Assembly: GCF_910594005.1 (NCBI RefSeq)
Contig: NC_057827.1
Location: forward strand, 4,898,001 to 4,962,000
DNA length: 64,000 nt
Origin: Cervus elaphus
Lineage: Eukaryota; Chordata; Mammalia; Artiodactyla; Cervidae
Direction: 5' to 3'
Shown here: in pieces, positions 35,741 to 47,200 of the stretch
Layout: every line of letters starts with the position of its first letter
Position numbering within the stretch: position 1 is the stretch's first letter
Notes under the pieces: model-generated
Databases searched by the model: none
What the model was told of the DNA's origin: nothing
Seen by the model: only the letters and a program-made list of their open reading frames with translations
Program-made: the position numbers and the translations under genes

Positions 35741-37967
35741 GGAAAGGAATCAACAGAGAGTGTGTTTCCAGGCCTCTATCTATTAGGAACTGTCTAGATT
35801 GTAAGATGTGAGACCTCCAGTCTTGCCCAGATGACCTAACATCCCGAGTCAGGGCATATGTTTCCATACAATCTCTGAGCCTTGTAAATACATTCCTAGG
35901 TCATACCAGGACTGCCAATGAGGAAACAGGCTGTCAGAGTGTGTCTGAGAGAGCTGGGTGCCATGTGGTGCTACCTACATTATGTGACATTTCACAGGAA
36001 AGGGACCACCAGATAGAAGTGGCAAGCGGACTGCTTGCTTCAGAAATTACATGGGTGGACCAAATCTGTCACTGTGAGAAATAAGAAAACAAGTACTGGA
36101 TGGATATCCAAGCAGTTGCTATACCAAACCGTTTTAGTGCCAACTGAGAGAAAAAGGTGAATTTTGTCCTGTATTCAGGTTCACACTCAGGATGTAACCC
36201 CACAGGATCCAAACTTTTCCAGATAGACCTGGGTTCACTGGACCTCTCTAACAGAGAAAACGTGATGGAACAGGCATTTGGATGCTTGTTTGCTTGTCTT
36301 GTGATTGTGGGCGCTTCCCTACTGTCACAGTCTCAGGGGAAATTGCGACTGAAAAATGAACTCCAAGCAAACGTTTTCAAGCAGTGTGTGACTCTCAGCA
36401 CACAGTACATTGGGAAAGTTATGTTCCTTCAGTGAAGGAAAGGCATCAACAGAGAGTGTGTTTTTTATAGCAGGAACTGTTCAGCTTCTAAGATGGGAGA
36501 GCTCAGGCCTGCTTAAAGGACCTAAGTTCCAGAGTCAGGACAGTGTGTCTTGCTGCACTTTCTGAGACTTCTAAATGCATTCCTAGGTCATACCAGGTCT
36601 GCTCCTAAGGAAGGATGCTGAGGGAGTGTATCAGAGTGTGCTGGGTGAAATACTGTGGTCACATAGATGAGGTGTCATTTCACTGGAAATGGGCCTGCAG
36701 CTAGGAGTTGCAAGTCATTCACGTGCTTCAGAAACCCCAAAGGGTGAACCAAAGCTAGCATTGTCAGAAGTAAGAAAACAGCATTCAGATGGAATTTCAA
36801 GCAGTTGCTCGGCTGCACTGTTTTAGGGCCAAGTGAGAGAAAAATGCATATTTTAACACCAAAGTCTGGTATCCAGATTCAAACATAGGTGTTTCCCCGC
36901 AGTGTCCACGAATTTTCTAGATAGACCTACGTTGAATGGATGGCCCCTACCAAGAAAATGTGATTGAAAAGATGTTTGGAAGTGCTTTTGAATTTACCTG
37001 TGAGTGTGGCGCCTTCCCTACAGTCACACCTCCAGGGGAAATTGCTAATGAAAAATGACCTCCAACAAGCGTTTTCAAGCAGTGTGTGACACTCAGCACA
37101 CAGAATGCTGAGAAAGCTATATTCCTTTGAGGAAGGAAAGGCATCTCGAGAGAATATGTTATCAGGCCTCTACCTGTCATGAACTGTCTAGAGTCAAACA
37201 TGTGAGTCCTCCAAGTTTCCCAGAGGACCTAAATACCAGAGTCAGGGCAGTGTGTTTCCCACCACTTTCTGAGATTTGTAAACATATTCCTAGGTCATAC
37301 CAGATCTGACCATGAAATGTCACGCTGCAAGTGTGTGTCTCAGAGTGCTGGGTGACATATTGTGCTAACCTAGATGAGATGACATCTCCCTGGAAAGGGG
37401 CCAGTGGCTTGGAGTGGAGAGCCTCCTGCTTGATTCATAAATCCCAAAGGGTTCACCAACACTATCACTGTCAGAAGTAAGAAAACAGCAATTAGATGCA
37501 TTTTCAGGCAGTAACTATTCTAACCGGTTTAGGGCCAACTGAGAAAAAATGCAAATTTTGCTGCCAAGGTCCGGTATCCAGGTTCAAACATAGGATGTTT
37601 GGGAACAGTATCCATGAGTATTCTAGACAGTTAGGTTGAATGGACCACTCCTATCAAGAAAACGTGATTGAGCAGACGTCTGGATGACCCTTTGCCTTGT
37701 CCTGTGAGTGTGGCGGTCTTCCCTAAGGTCACAACATCAGGGGAAGTTGCTACTGAAAAATTACTTCCAACAAGCGTTTTCAAGCAGTGTGTGACTCTGA
37801 GCACACAAAAAGCTGGGAAAATTATGTTCCATCCAGGAAGGTAAGGCATCAATAGAGAGTGTTTTATCAGGCCTCTGTGTATCACAAACTGTATAGACTC
37901 AAAGATATGAGACTTCCAGGTTTGCCCTGAGGACCCAAATTCCAGCGTCAGAGCATTGTTTTTCCCT

Positions 37968-37979
37968 ACACTTTCTGAG
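37968..37979 (+). repeat. Target-site duplication, left copy (5'-inverted BovB)
   Basis: 'acactttctgag' here is repeated exactly at 40850-40861. Both belong to the host satellite unit, whose text continues correctly across the insertion if one copy is removed. Confidence 0.88.
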
Positions 37980-38297
37980 ATTGCATCCAAGTACCATATT
38001 TTGGACTCTATTGTTGACCATGATGGCTACTCCATTTCTTGTAAGGGGTTCCTGCCCACAGTAGTAGATATAATGGTCATCTGAGTGAAATTCACCCGTT
38101 CCTGTCCATTGTAATTTGCTGATTCCGAGAATGTCGACATTCACTCTTGCCATATCCTGTTTGACCACTTCCAATTTGCCTTGATTCATGGACCTAACAT
38201 TCCAGGTTCCTATGCGATATTGCTCTTTACAGCATCGGACCTTGCTTCTATCACCAGTCACATCCACAGCTGGGTATTGTTTTTGCTTTGGCTCCAT
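37980..38297 (-). pseudogene. BovB endonuclease N-terminal remnant
   Basis: The frame starts 'MEPKQKQYPAVDVTGDRSK' and holds the apurinic-type endonuclease landmarks 'GTWNVRSM' (asparagine motif) and 'DILGISKLQW', where other BovB copies, including the one at 54003-54272, have ISEL. The catalytic glutamate is therefore lysine here. The frame runs past 37980 into satellite, so the true element part is about 106 codons. Non-functional. Confidence 0.82.
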
Positions 38298-39039
38298 CCC
38301 TCCATTATTTCTGGAGTTATTTCACCACTGAGCTCCAGTAGGATATTGGGCACCTACCGACCTGGGGAGTTCCTCTTTCAGTATCCTATCATTTTGCCTT
38401 TTCATACTGTTCATGGGGTCCTCAAGGCAAGAATACTGAAGTGGTTTGCCGTTCCCTTCTCCAGTGGACCACTTTCTGTCAGACCTGTCCACCATGACCC
38501 GTCCGTCTTGGGTGGCTCCACACGGCATGGCTTAGTTTCATTGAGTTAGACAAGGTTATGGTCCATGTGATCAGATTGGCTAGTTTTCTGTGATTATGAT
38601 TTCAGTGTCTGCCCTTTGATGCCCTCTCACAACACCTACCATCTTACTTGAGTTTCTCTTAACTTGGACGTGGGGCATCTCTTTACAGCTGCTCCAGCAA
38701 AGCGCAGCCACTCCTCCTTACCTTGGACAATGGGCATCTCCTCAGGCCGCCCCTCCTGACCTTGAAAGTGGAGTAGCTCCTCTCGGTCCTCCTGCACCCG
38801 TGCAGCTGCTGCTCTTTGGACGTGGGATTGCTCCTCTTGGCCACAGCCCCTGACCTTGGGCATGGGGTAGCTCATCTCAGCCACCTCCCCTGACCTCAGG
38901 CGTGAGGTAGCTCCTCTCGGCCACTGCCCCTGGCCTCGGACATGGGGTGGCTCGCCTCAGCCACTGCCTCTGACCTTGGGCGAGAGGTAGCTCCTCATGG
39001 CCATGCTTCTGCATGGTCCGTCACAGCCTGCACCATTTG
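37980..39039 (-). mobile_element. BovB LINE, inverted 5' segment
   Basis: Read on the - strand this is the 5' untranslated region (about 39039 down to 38300, with repeated 'gcccctgaccttgg'-like text) followed by the start of the endonuclease frame. It joins at 39040 to BovB sequence in the opposite orientation. The segment stops at 37980 partway through the endonuclease domain. Confidence 0.88.
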
Positions 39040-40849
39040 AATGCAGAGTTCCAAAGAATATCAAGGAGAGATAAGAAAGCTTTATTCTGATCAATGCAAA
39101 GAAATAGAGAAAAACAACAGAATGGGAAAGACTAGAGATCTCTTCAAGAAAATTAGAGATACCAAGGGAACATTCCATGCGAAGATTGGGTTCAATAAAG
39201 GACAGAAATGCTATGGACTTAACAGAAGCAGAAGCTATTAAGAAGAGGTGGCAAGAATATACAGAAGAACTGTACAAAAAAGATCTTCATGGCCCAGATA
39301 ATTATGATGGCATGATCAGTCACCTAGAGCCAGACATCCTGGAATGTGAGGTCAAGTGGGCATTAGAAAGCATCATTACGAACAAAGCTAGTGGAGGTGA
39401 TGGAATTCCAGTTAAGCTATTTCAAATCTTAAAAGATGATGCTGTGAAAGTGCTGTACTCAATAGGTCAGCAAACGGAAAACTCAGCAGTGGCCACAGGA
39501 CTGGAAAAGGTCAGTTTTCATTCCAATTCCAAAGAAAGGCAACAGCAAAGAATGCTCAAACTACTGCACAATTGCACTCATCTCACACGCTAGTAAAGTA
39601 ATGCTCAAAATTATCCAAGCCAGGCTTCAGCAATACATGAACTGTGAAATTCCAGATGTTCAAGCTGGTTTTAGAAAAGGCAGAGGAACCAGAGATCAAA
39701 CTGCCAACATCTGCTGGATCATTGAAAAAACAAGAGATTCCCAGAAAAACATCTATTTCTGCTTTATTGACTATGCCAAAGCCTTTGACTGTGTGTATCA
39801 CAATAAACTGTGGAAAATTCTGAAAGAGATGGGCCTACCAGACCACCTGACCTGCCTCTTGAGAAACCTATGTGCAGGTCAGGAAGCAACAGTTAGAACT
39901 GGACATGGAACAACAGATTGGTTCCAAATAGGAAAAGGAGTACGTCAAGGCTGTACGTTGTCACCCTGCTTATTTAACGTATATGCCGAGTACATCATGA
40001 GAAACACTGGGTTGGAAGAAGCACAAGCTGGAATCAAGATTACCAGGAGAAACATCAATAACCTCAGATATGCAGATGACACCACCCTTATGGAAGAAAG
40101 TGAAGAGGAACTAAAAAGCCTCTTGATGAAAGTGAAAGAAGAGACTGAAAAAGTTGGCTTAAAGCTCAACACTCCGAAAACTAAGATCATGGCATCTGGT
40201 CCCATCACTTCATGAAAAATAGATGGGGAAGCAGTAGAAACAGTGTCATACTTTATTTTTGGGGGCTCCAAAATCACTGCAGATGGTGATTGCAGTCATG
40301 AAATTAGAAGACGCTTACTTCTTGGAAGGAAAGTTATGACCAAACTAGATAGCATATTAAAAAACAGAGACATTACTTTGCCAACAAAGGTCCATCTGGT
40401 CAAGGCTATGGTTTTTCCAGTGGTTATGTATGGATGTAAGATTTGGACTGTGAAGAAAGCTGAGCACTGAAGAATTGGTGCTTTTGAACTGTGGTGTTGG
40501 AGAAGACTCTTGAGAGTCCCTTGGACTGCAAGGACATCCAACCAGTCCATCCTAAAGGAGATCAGTCCTGGGTGTTCATTGGAAAGACTGATGCTGAAAC
40601 TGAAACTCCAGTACTTTGGCCACCTGAGGCAAAGAGCTGACTCATTGGAAAAGACCCTGATGCTGGGAGGGCTTGGGGGCAGGAGGAAAAGGGGATGACA
40701 GAGGATGAGATGGCTGGATGGCATCACCAACTCGATGGTCATGAGTTTGAGTAAACTCCAGGAGCTGGTGATGGACAGGGAGGCCTGGCATGCTTCGATT
40801 CATGGGGTCCCAAAGAGTCGGATACAACTGAGCGTCTGAACAAAACTGA
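39040..40849 (+). mobile_element. BovB LINE, 3' segment of the same insertion
   Basis: It starts in the linker between endonuclease and reverse transcriptase ('gaatgcagagttccaaagaa'), runs through the RT and C-terminal region and ends with the normal 3' terminus ('gagtcggatacaactgagcg' and 'aaaactga'). Together with the inverted 5' segment it lacks the end of the endonuclease domain. Flanked on the right by the second copy of the 12-base duplication. Confidence 0.92.
39177..40700 (+). pseudogene. BovB reverse transcriptase remnant, RT motifs intact
   Basis: Three main frames follow one another: 39177-39593 (RT N-terminal part, 'NKASGGDGIPV'), 39601-40215 (RT core) and 40243-40470 with 40510-40698 (C-terminal part). 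The core keeps 'GFRKGRGTRDQ', motif A 'IDYAKAFDCV', 'GKGVRQGCTLSPCLFNVY' and the YADD box at 40069-40080. The breaks are an in-frame stop after 'MASGPITS' near 40214, a frame change near 39590 and another stop near 40468. Best-preserved RT core of the three BovB copies, but it has no endonuclease in phase and cannot make a whole ORF. Confidence 0.88.
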
Positions 40850-40861
40850 ACACTTTCTGAG
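40850..40861 (+). repeat. Target-site duplication, right copy (5'-inverted BovB)
   Basis: 'acactttctgag', exact copy of 37968-37979. Satellite text ('cattgtaaacgcattcctag') resumes at once. Confidence 0.88.
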
Positions 40862-41474
40862 CATTGTAAACGCATTCCTAGGTCATACCAGAAGTGCCCT
40901 TAAGAAAAACAGGCTGCAGGAGGGTTTCTGAGATTGCTGGGTGCCGTGCTGCACTTACCAAGATGATGTAGTATTCCACTGTAAATGGGCCAGCGGCTAT
41001 GAGTTGCTAGCTGCTTACTTGCTTCAGAAATCCCAAAGGGTGTACCAAGCGATCACTGCCAGAAGTAAGAAACCAGCAGCTAAATGCATTTCCTGGTAGT
41101 TGTTGTGATGTACTGTTTTTGGCCAACTGAGAGAGAAATGTGAATTTTGCCACCAAGGTCCACTGTCCATGTTCACACCCAGGATGTGTCCACTCAGGAT
41201 CCAAGAATTTTCCAGACAGACCTAGGCATACTGAATGTACACTACAGAGAAAACATGATGGAACTGTTGTTTGGATGTTGCTTTTCCTTTTCCTGTGAAT
41301 TTGGTGGCCTTCCCTATGGTCAAACTATCAGGAGCAATTGCTAATGAAAAATGACTTCCAACAAGTGTTTTCAAGCAGTATGTGACTCTATGGACATGGA
41401 ATGCTGGAAACCTATGTTCCATTGAGGAAGGAAATGTATTTATAGACAGTGTGTTTTCAAGACTCTATCTATTA

Positions 41475-41790
41475 GGAACTGTCTAGCTTCAAAGATGTGA
41501 ATTCTCCATATTTGCCCAGAGGACCTCACTTCCAGAGTCAGGGCATTGTGTTTTCCTGCACTTTTTGAGCTTTGTAAACACATTTCTTGGTCATAGCAGG
41601 ACTGCCCATGAGGAAACAGGCTCTCTATATCAGGAACTGTCTAGATACTAAGATGTGAGACCTCTAGGTTGGTACAGAGGACCTAAATTTCAGAGCAAGG
41701 GCAGTGTGTTTTTGAGTATCTTCTGAGCTTTGTAAACACATTTCTGAGTAATTCCAGGACTGCTTATGAGAAAACAGACTTCAGGTGTGT
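41475..41790 (-). repeat. 158-bp direct duplication within a 710-bp unit
   Basis: 'ggaactgtctag' occurs at 41475 and 41633, 158 bp apart, each followed by 'aagatgtgag/aat', 'agaggacct' and 'gtaaacacatttct'. This explains the 863-bp unit. The copies have diverged, so the duplication is not recent. Confidence 0.8.
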
Positions 41791-44221
41791 GTCTGAGAGT
41801 GCTCAGTACCATACTGTGCTTACCTAGTTGAGGTAACTTTCCATGGCAAATCGAAACGTGGCTAGGAGTTGTGAGCCACCAGCTTGCTTCAGAAATCCTG
41901 AATGATGGACCAAAGGTTGCACTGTCAGAAGTAAGAAAAAAGTAATTGGATGGATTTTCAAGTAATTGCTAGCCACACCTCTTTATGGCACCCAGAGAGA
42001 AAAATACAAATTGTGCACCCTAGGTCCAGTATTCAGGTTCACACATGGGATGTGTCCCCTCTTGATTCAAGAAATTTCCAGACAGACCTTTGTTCCCTAG
42101 AGTTCTTCTACAGAGAAAACTGGTTGGAACAGCCATTTGGAGGTTGCTTTGCCTTTGCCTGTGAGTGTGGGACCCCTACCTATGGTCACAGCCTCAAGGA
42201 GATATTGCCACTGAAAATAGACTTCCAAGCAAGCACTTTTCAAGCAGAGTGTGACTCTCAGGTCGCAGAATGTGAAGAAAGCTATCTTCCTTTGAGGAAG
42301 GAAAGACATCCACAGAGAGTGTGTTTTCAAACCTCTATCTTGCAGGAAATTTTGAGCTTCTAAAACATGACACCAGCAGGTCTGCTGAGAGGACCTAAAT
42401 TCCTGAGTCAGGGCCGTGTGTCTCCCTGTAATTTCCGAGTCTGGCAAACACATTCCTAGGTCATAATGGTACTGACCATGAGAAAGCTGGCAGCAGGAGT
42501 GTGTCTGAAAGGGCTGAGTGCCTTACTGTGGTCAACTGTGTGAGGTGACATTCCAGTGACAGGCTCAAAGCTACAAGGTGTGAGCCACCCGCTTGCTTCA
42601 GAAACCCCAAAAGCTAGAGCAAAGCTAGCTCTGTCAGAGGTAAGAAAATAGCAATTGGACGGATTTTCAAGCTGTTGCTAGGCCGAACCACTTTAGGGAC
42701 CCCTGAGAGAAAAATGCGAATTGTGCCCTGTAGGTCAGGTATCCAGGTTCAAACACAGGGTGTGTCCCGGCAGGATCCAAGAATTTTCCACAGAACTAGG
42801 CTCACTAGATCTCTCCTGCTGGGAAAATGTGATGGAACAGACATTGGAAGTTGGTTTGCCCCTTCTTATTGTCACAGACTCAAGGAGAAAGTGCCCCTGA
42901 AAGATGACCTCCAAGCAAGCACTTTTCAAGCAGTGTGTGACTCTCAGTTCACAGAATGCAGGGAAAGATATCTTCCTTCAAGGAAAGAAAGGCATCAAAA
43001 GAGAGTGTATTCTCAACCCTCTATCTTTCAGGAACTGTTTAGCTTCCCAGATGGGAGGCCTCCAGTACTGCTCAGAGGAACTAAATTCCAGAGTCAAGGC
43101 CATGTGTCTCCCTGCACTTTCCAAGCATTGCAAAGCCATTCCTAGGTTATACCGGTACTGCACATGAGGAAGCAGGCTGCGAGAGTGTGTCCAAGAGGGC
43201 TAGGTCCCTCACTATACTCACTTCTGTGAGATGGCATTCCATTGTAAAAAGGCCCACAGCTGGGAATTGCAATTCACCCACTTGCTTCAGAAATCAAAAA
43301 GGATGGAGCAAATTTAGCTCTCTCAGAATCAAGAAAAGAGCAATTGGATGGATTTTCAAACTGTTGCTAGGCCACACTGCTTTAAGGCCCACAGAGAGAA
43401 ACATGAATTGTGCCCCCTCATTCTGGTATCCTGGTTCACAAACAGGGTGCGTCCCCAAAGGATCCAAGAATTTTCCAGACAGACTTACACTCACTAGAGC
43501 TCTCCTACAGAGAAAACTGGATGGAACAGACATTTAGATATTGCTTTGCCTTTCCCAGTGAGTGTGGGACCCCTCTGTTTGGCTACAACCCCAAGTGGAA
43601 ATTACCATTGAAAGCTCATGTCTAAGCGAGCACTTTTCAAGCACTGTGTGACTCTCTGTTTGCAGGATACTGGGAAACCTATATTTCTTCAAGGAAGGAA
43701 AGGCATCCACAGAGAGTGTGTTTTCAAACCTCTCTCTTGTAGGAACTCTTTAGCTCCTAAGACATGAACCCTCCAGTTCTGCTCAGAGGACCTAAATTCG
43801 AGAGTCTGTGCCGTGTGTCTCGGTGCAGTTTCCCACCTTTCAAACACATATCTAGGTGATACTGGTACTGCCCATGAGGAAGCAGACTGCGGGAATATGT
43901 CTCAGAGTGCTGGGTCCCTTACTGTGGTCACCTCTGTGAGGTGACATTCCACTGTAAATAGGCCCAAAGATAGGAGTTGTGAGCCTCCCATGTGCTTCAG
44001 AAACCCCAGGGGTGGAACAAAGTTAGCTCTGTCAAAAGTAAGAAAATGGCAATTGGACGGATTTTCAAGATGTGGATAGGTCACACCGCTTTAGGGCCAC
44101 CCGAGAAAAATATGCAAATTTGAACCTGGGTGTCCAGATTAGCACACAGGGTGTTTCCCCACATGATCCAAGAATGTTTCAGACAGACCTAGGTTCACTG
44201 AACCTCTCCTGCAGAGGAAAC

Positions 44222-47200
44222 ACACATCCAGAGTCTCCAGTGTGAACCCTCCAAAATCTATACCTGGTGTCACAAATTCACAGCCTCCAGGATGACCCTA
44301 CCGTCAAGATCCTGTACCTGGTGTCACAAGTCCACTATTTCCATGTCGAGTCCACCTTCAAGAACTTGAACTTGTGGTCTCATGTCCAGAGTCTTCAGGG
44401 TGACCCCACCTCCCAGAAGCTACCGGTGTGAAGCATCCACAGTTTTAAGGATGGACCCAATTCCCAGAACCTGTACCTGGGGTCACACTTCCATAGTCTA
44501 AGGGTTACCCCACCTCCCCCACATTGAACCCGGTTTCCCATGTCCTTGTTAGCCAGGGTTACCCTCTCCATGATCCTGTAATGGGGATCACGTGTCCACA
44601 GTCTGCTGTGTCGTCACTTCCCAGACCCCTCACCTGGAGTCACAATCACAGTTTCCAGGTTACTCCCTTGCAGACCCTGCACCTGGAGTCACTTATCCAC
44701 AGTCTCCAGGGTGACTCATCCAAAACCCCACACTGGGGTTCACATGACCACAGTCTCCAGGGTGACCCAAGCACCCAGATCCTGCACCCAGGGTCACATA
44801 TCCACAGGCTCCAGGGTGTACCTCTTGTAGACCCTGCACCTGGGGTCACATATCTACAGCCTCCAGTGTGATCCCAATCCCCAGACCTGGTCTGGGTGAG
44901 AAATATCCATAGTCTCCAGAGTCACACCTTGGGTCACTTATCCATAGTCTCCAGAGTCACACCTTGGATCACATAGCCATAGTCAACAGGGTGCACTCAC
45001 TTCCCAGAGCCTGTACATGGTGTCAAATGTGCACATTATCCAGGGTTACCACCCTTCCAACATGCTGTACCTGGGTCAAAAACCCACAAACTCAAGGGTG
45101 ACCCCCTCTCAGACCCTGTTCCTGGGGTCACATGTCCAGAATCTCCAGAATGATCTACCTCCAAGATGAAGCACCTGATGTCACATGTCAACAGTCTCCA
45201 AGGTGACCCCGTCCTCAGAATCTGCACCTGTGGTTACATTTCTCCAGTCTCCAGGATGACCCCCAATCTCAGTATTTGTATTATGTGTCACATGTACATA
45301 TTCACCAGGGTAACCACTGCAGGCCCTTTTTCTGACATAACATTTCCACAGACTCCTGAAGAACTCCCTTCCCAGACTGTGAATCTGGGATCCTACCTCC
45401 AGGGTCTCGAGGGTGATGCCCTTCCCTGTCCCTTCACCTGGTCTCAAACATCCACAGTCTCCATGGTAACATCCACACCAAAGTGTGATATTGGGGACAC
45501 AGATCCATAGTCTTCTGGATCGCAACCCCTCCCAGCTCATGCACCTGGTCTCACACATCCTCAGTCTCCAGGTTGACACTCCTCCCAGACACTGCAGCTG
45601 GGGTTACACGTCCACAGTCTCCAAGGTGAACCCACCCCACTGACTATTGTACCTCCGGCCACATGGCCTCAGTCTCCAGGGTGACCCCATATCTCAGACA
45701 CTGTACTTGGGGTTACATATCAATGGTGGCCAGGATGACACCTCTCCCGAGACCCTGTATCTGGGGTCACATTGGTACAGTCTCCAGGGTGATGCTAAAT
45801 TCCCAACCCTGTACCTGGGGAACAGGTCACAGTCACCAGGCTTTCCCCACCCTCAAGAGCCTTTACCTGGGGTCACACGTCCACAGTCTCCAGGGTGACT
45901 CCCTCCCAGACCCTTCACCTGCCATCCTATGTCCACAGTCTCCTGTGTGATATCACTTCCCAGACTATACCTGTGGTCACAGATCCACAGTCTCCATGGT
46001 GATCCCCTTCCCAGATCCTGTAATTTGGATCCCATGTCCTCAGTCTCCAGTGTGATACCACCTCTCATACCCTGTACTTTGGTGACTTGTCCACAGTTTC
46101 CAGGATGACCCAAACAGTGCATGTGGAGTCACATGTCCACATTCTGCAAAGTGACCCCATTCCCTAACCCTGCACCTTAGTCACACAGCCACAGTCTCCA
46201 GAATGACCTCACTCCAGACCCTGCACATAGGGTCACACCTCCACCTTCTCCATATTGACCCCCTCCTTGAATTTCTATCAGATTTCACACATGCACCATC
46301 TCCACAGTGACCACCACCAGATCCTGTACCTGTGGTCAGAGTCCACAGTCTGCAGGGTGAGACCATTTTGTACCCTAAACCTTGGATCACCTAGCCAGTC
46401 TCCAGGGTCATCCCTGCCAAACCTGCACCTGGGGTCACATGTCCATACTCTCCATGGTGACATCCCCCAGGCCCTGTGCTGCTGCTGCTGCTAAGTCATG
46501 CCAGTCGTGTCCAACTCTGCGACCCCATAGATGGCGGCCCACCAGGCTCCCCAATCCTTTGGATTCTCCAGGCAAGAACACTGGAGTGGGTTGCCATTTC
46601 CTTCTCCAAATCATGAGAGTGAAAAGTGAAAGTGAAGTCACTCAGTCTTGTCCGACTCTTAGCGACCCCATAGACTGCAGCCTACCAGGCTCCTCCATCC
46701 ATGGGATTTTCCAGGCAAGAGTACTGGAGTGGGTTGCCCACTCCAGTACCTAGTGTCATATATCCCCCCAGACCCTGTACGTAGTGTCATATATCCACAG
46801 TTTCCCGGGTTATCCCACTTCCCATATCATGCACCTGGGATCACACGCTCACAGTCTGCAGGGTGACCCTGATCCCATTCCTGTACCTTGTGTCACAAGT
46901 CCACAGCCACCATGATGGCCCCACCCTCAAGATCTCATACCTGGGGTCACATTCCTGTCTCCAGTGTGATCCCACCTCCCAGAAACTTTACCTGGGGATA
47001 AACGTCCACAGTTTTCAGGATGGTCCCAACTCCCTGAAACTGTACCTGGAGTCACTCTTCCATAGACATTGAGCCTGTTCCGTGCCCCTGGTCCACAGGG
47101 TTACACCCTCCAAGACCCTGTAATGTGGTTTTCATGTCCACAGTCTCCTGTGTGTCATCACTTCCTAGAACCTTCACCTGCAGGCACACAAACAGAGGTT

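Larger units (their letters stand above)
35716..44221 (-). repeat. ~710-bp satellite array (satellite-II-like), - half
   Basis: Reverse-complement units are marked by 'agatagacct' or 'agacagacct' words near 36210, 36920, 37625, 41213, 42076, 42790, 43477 and 44177. The steps are about 700-715 bp, except for the gap filled by the inserted BovB (37980-40849) and one unit of about 863 bp with an internal duplication. About eight units remain after removing the BovB. The array ends at 'ctcctgcagaggaaac' (44221), where the 53-54 bp minisatellite begins directly. Confidence 0.9.

Noticed and set aside
46478..46491. (GCT)n microsatellite as an independent feature
   Set aside because: It is the normal AGC-repeat tail of the Bov-A2 SINE read on the opposite strand.
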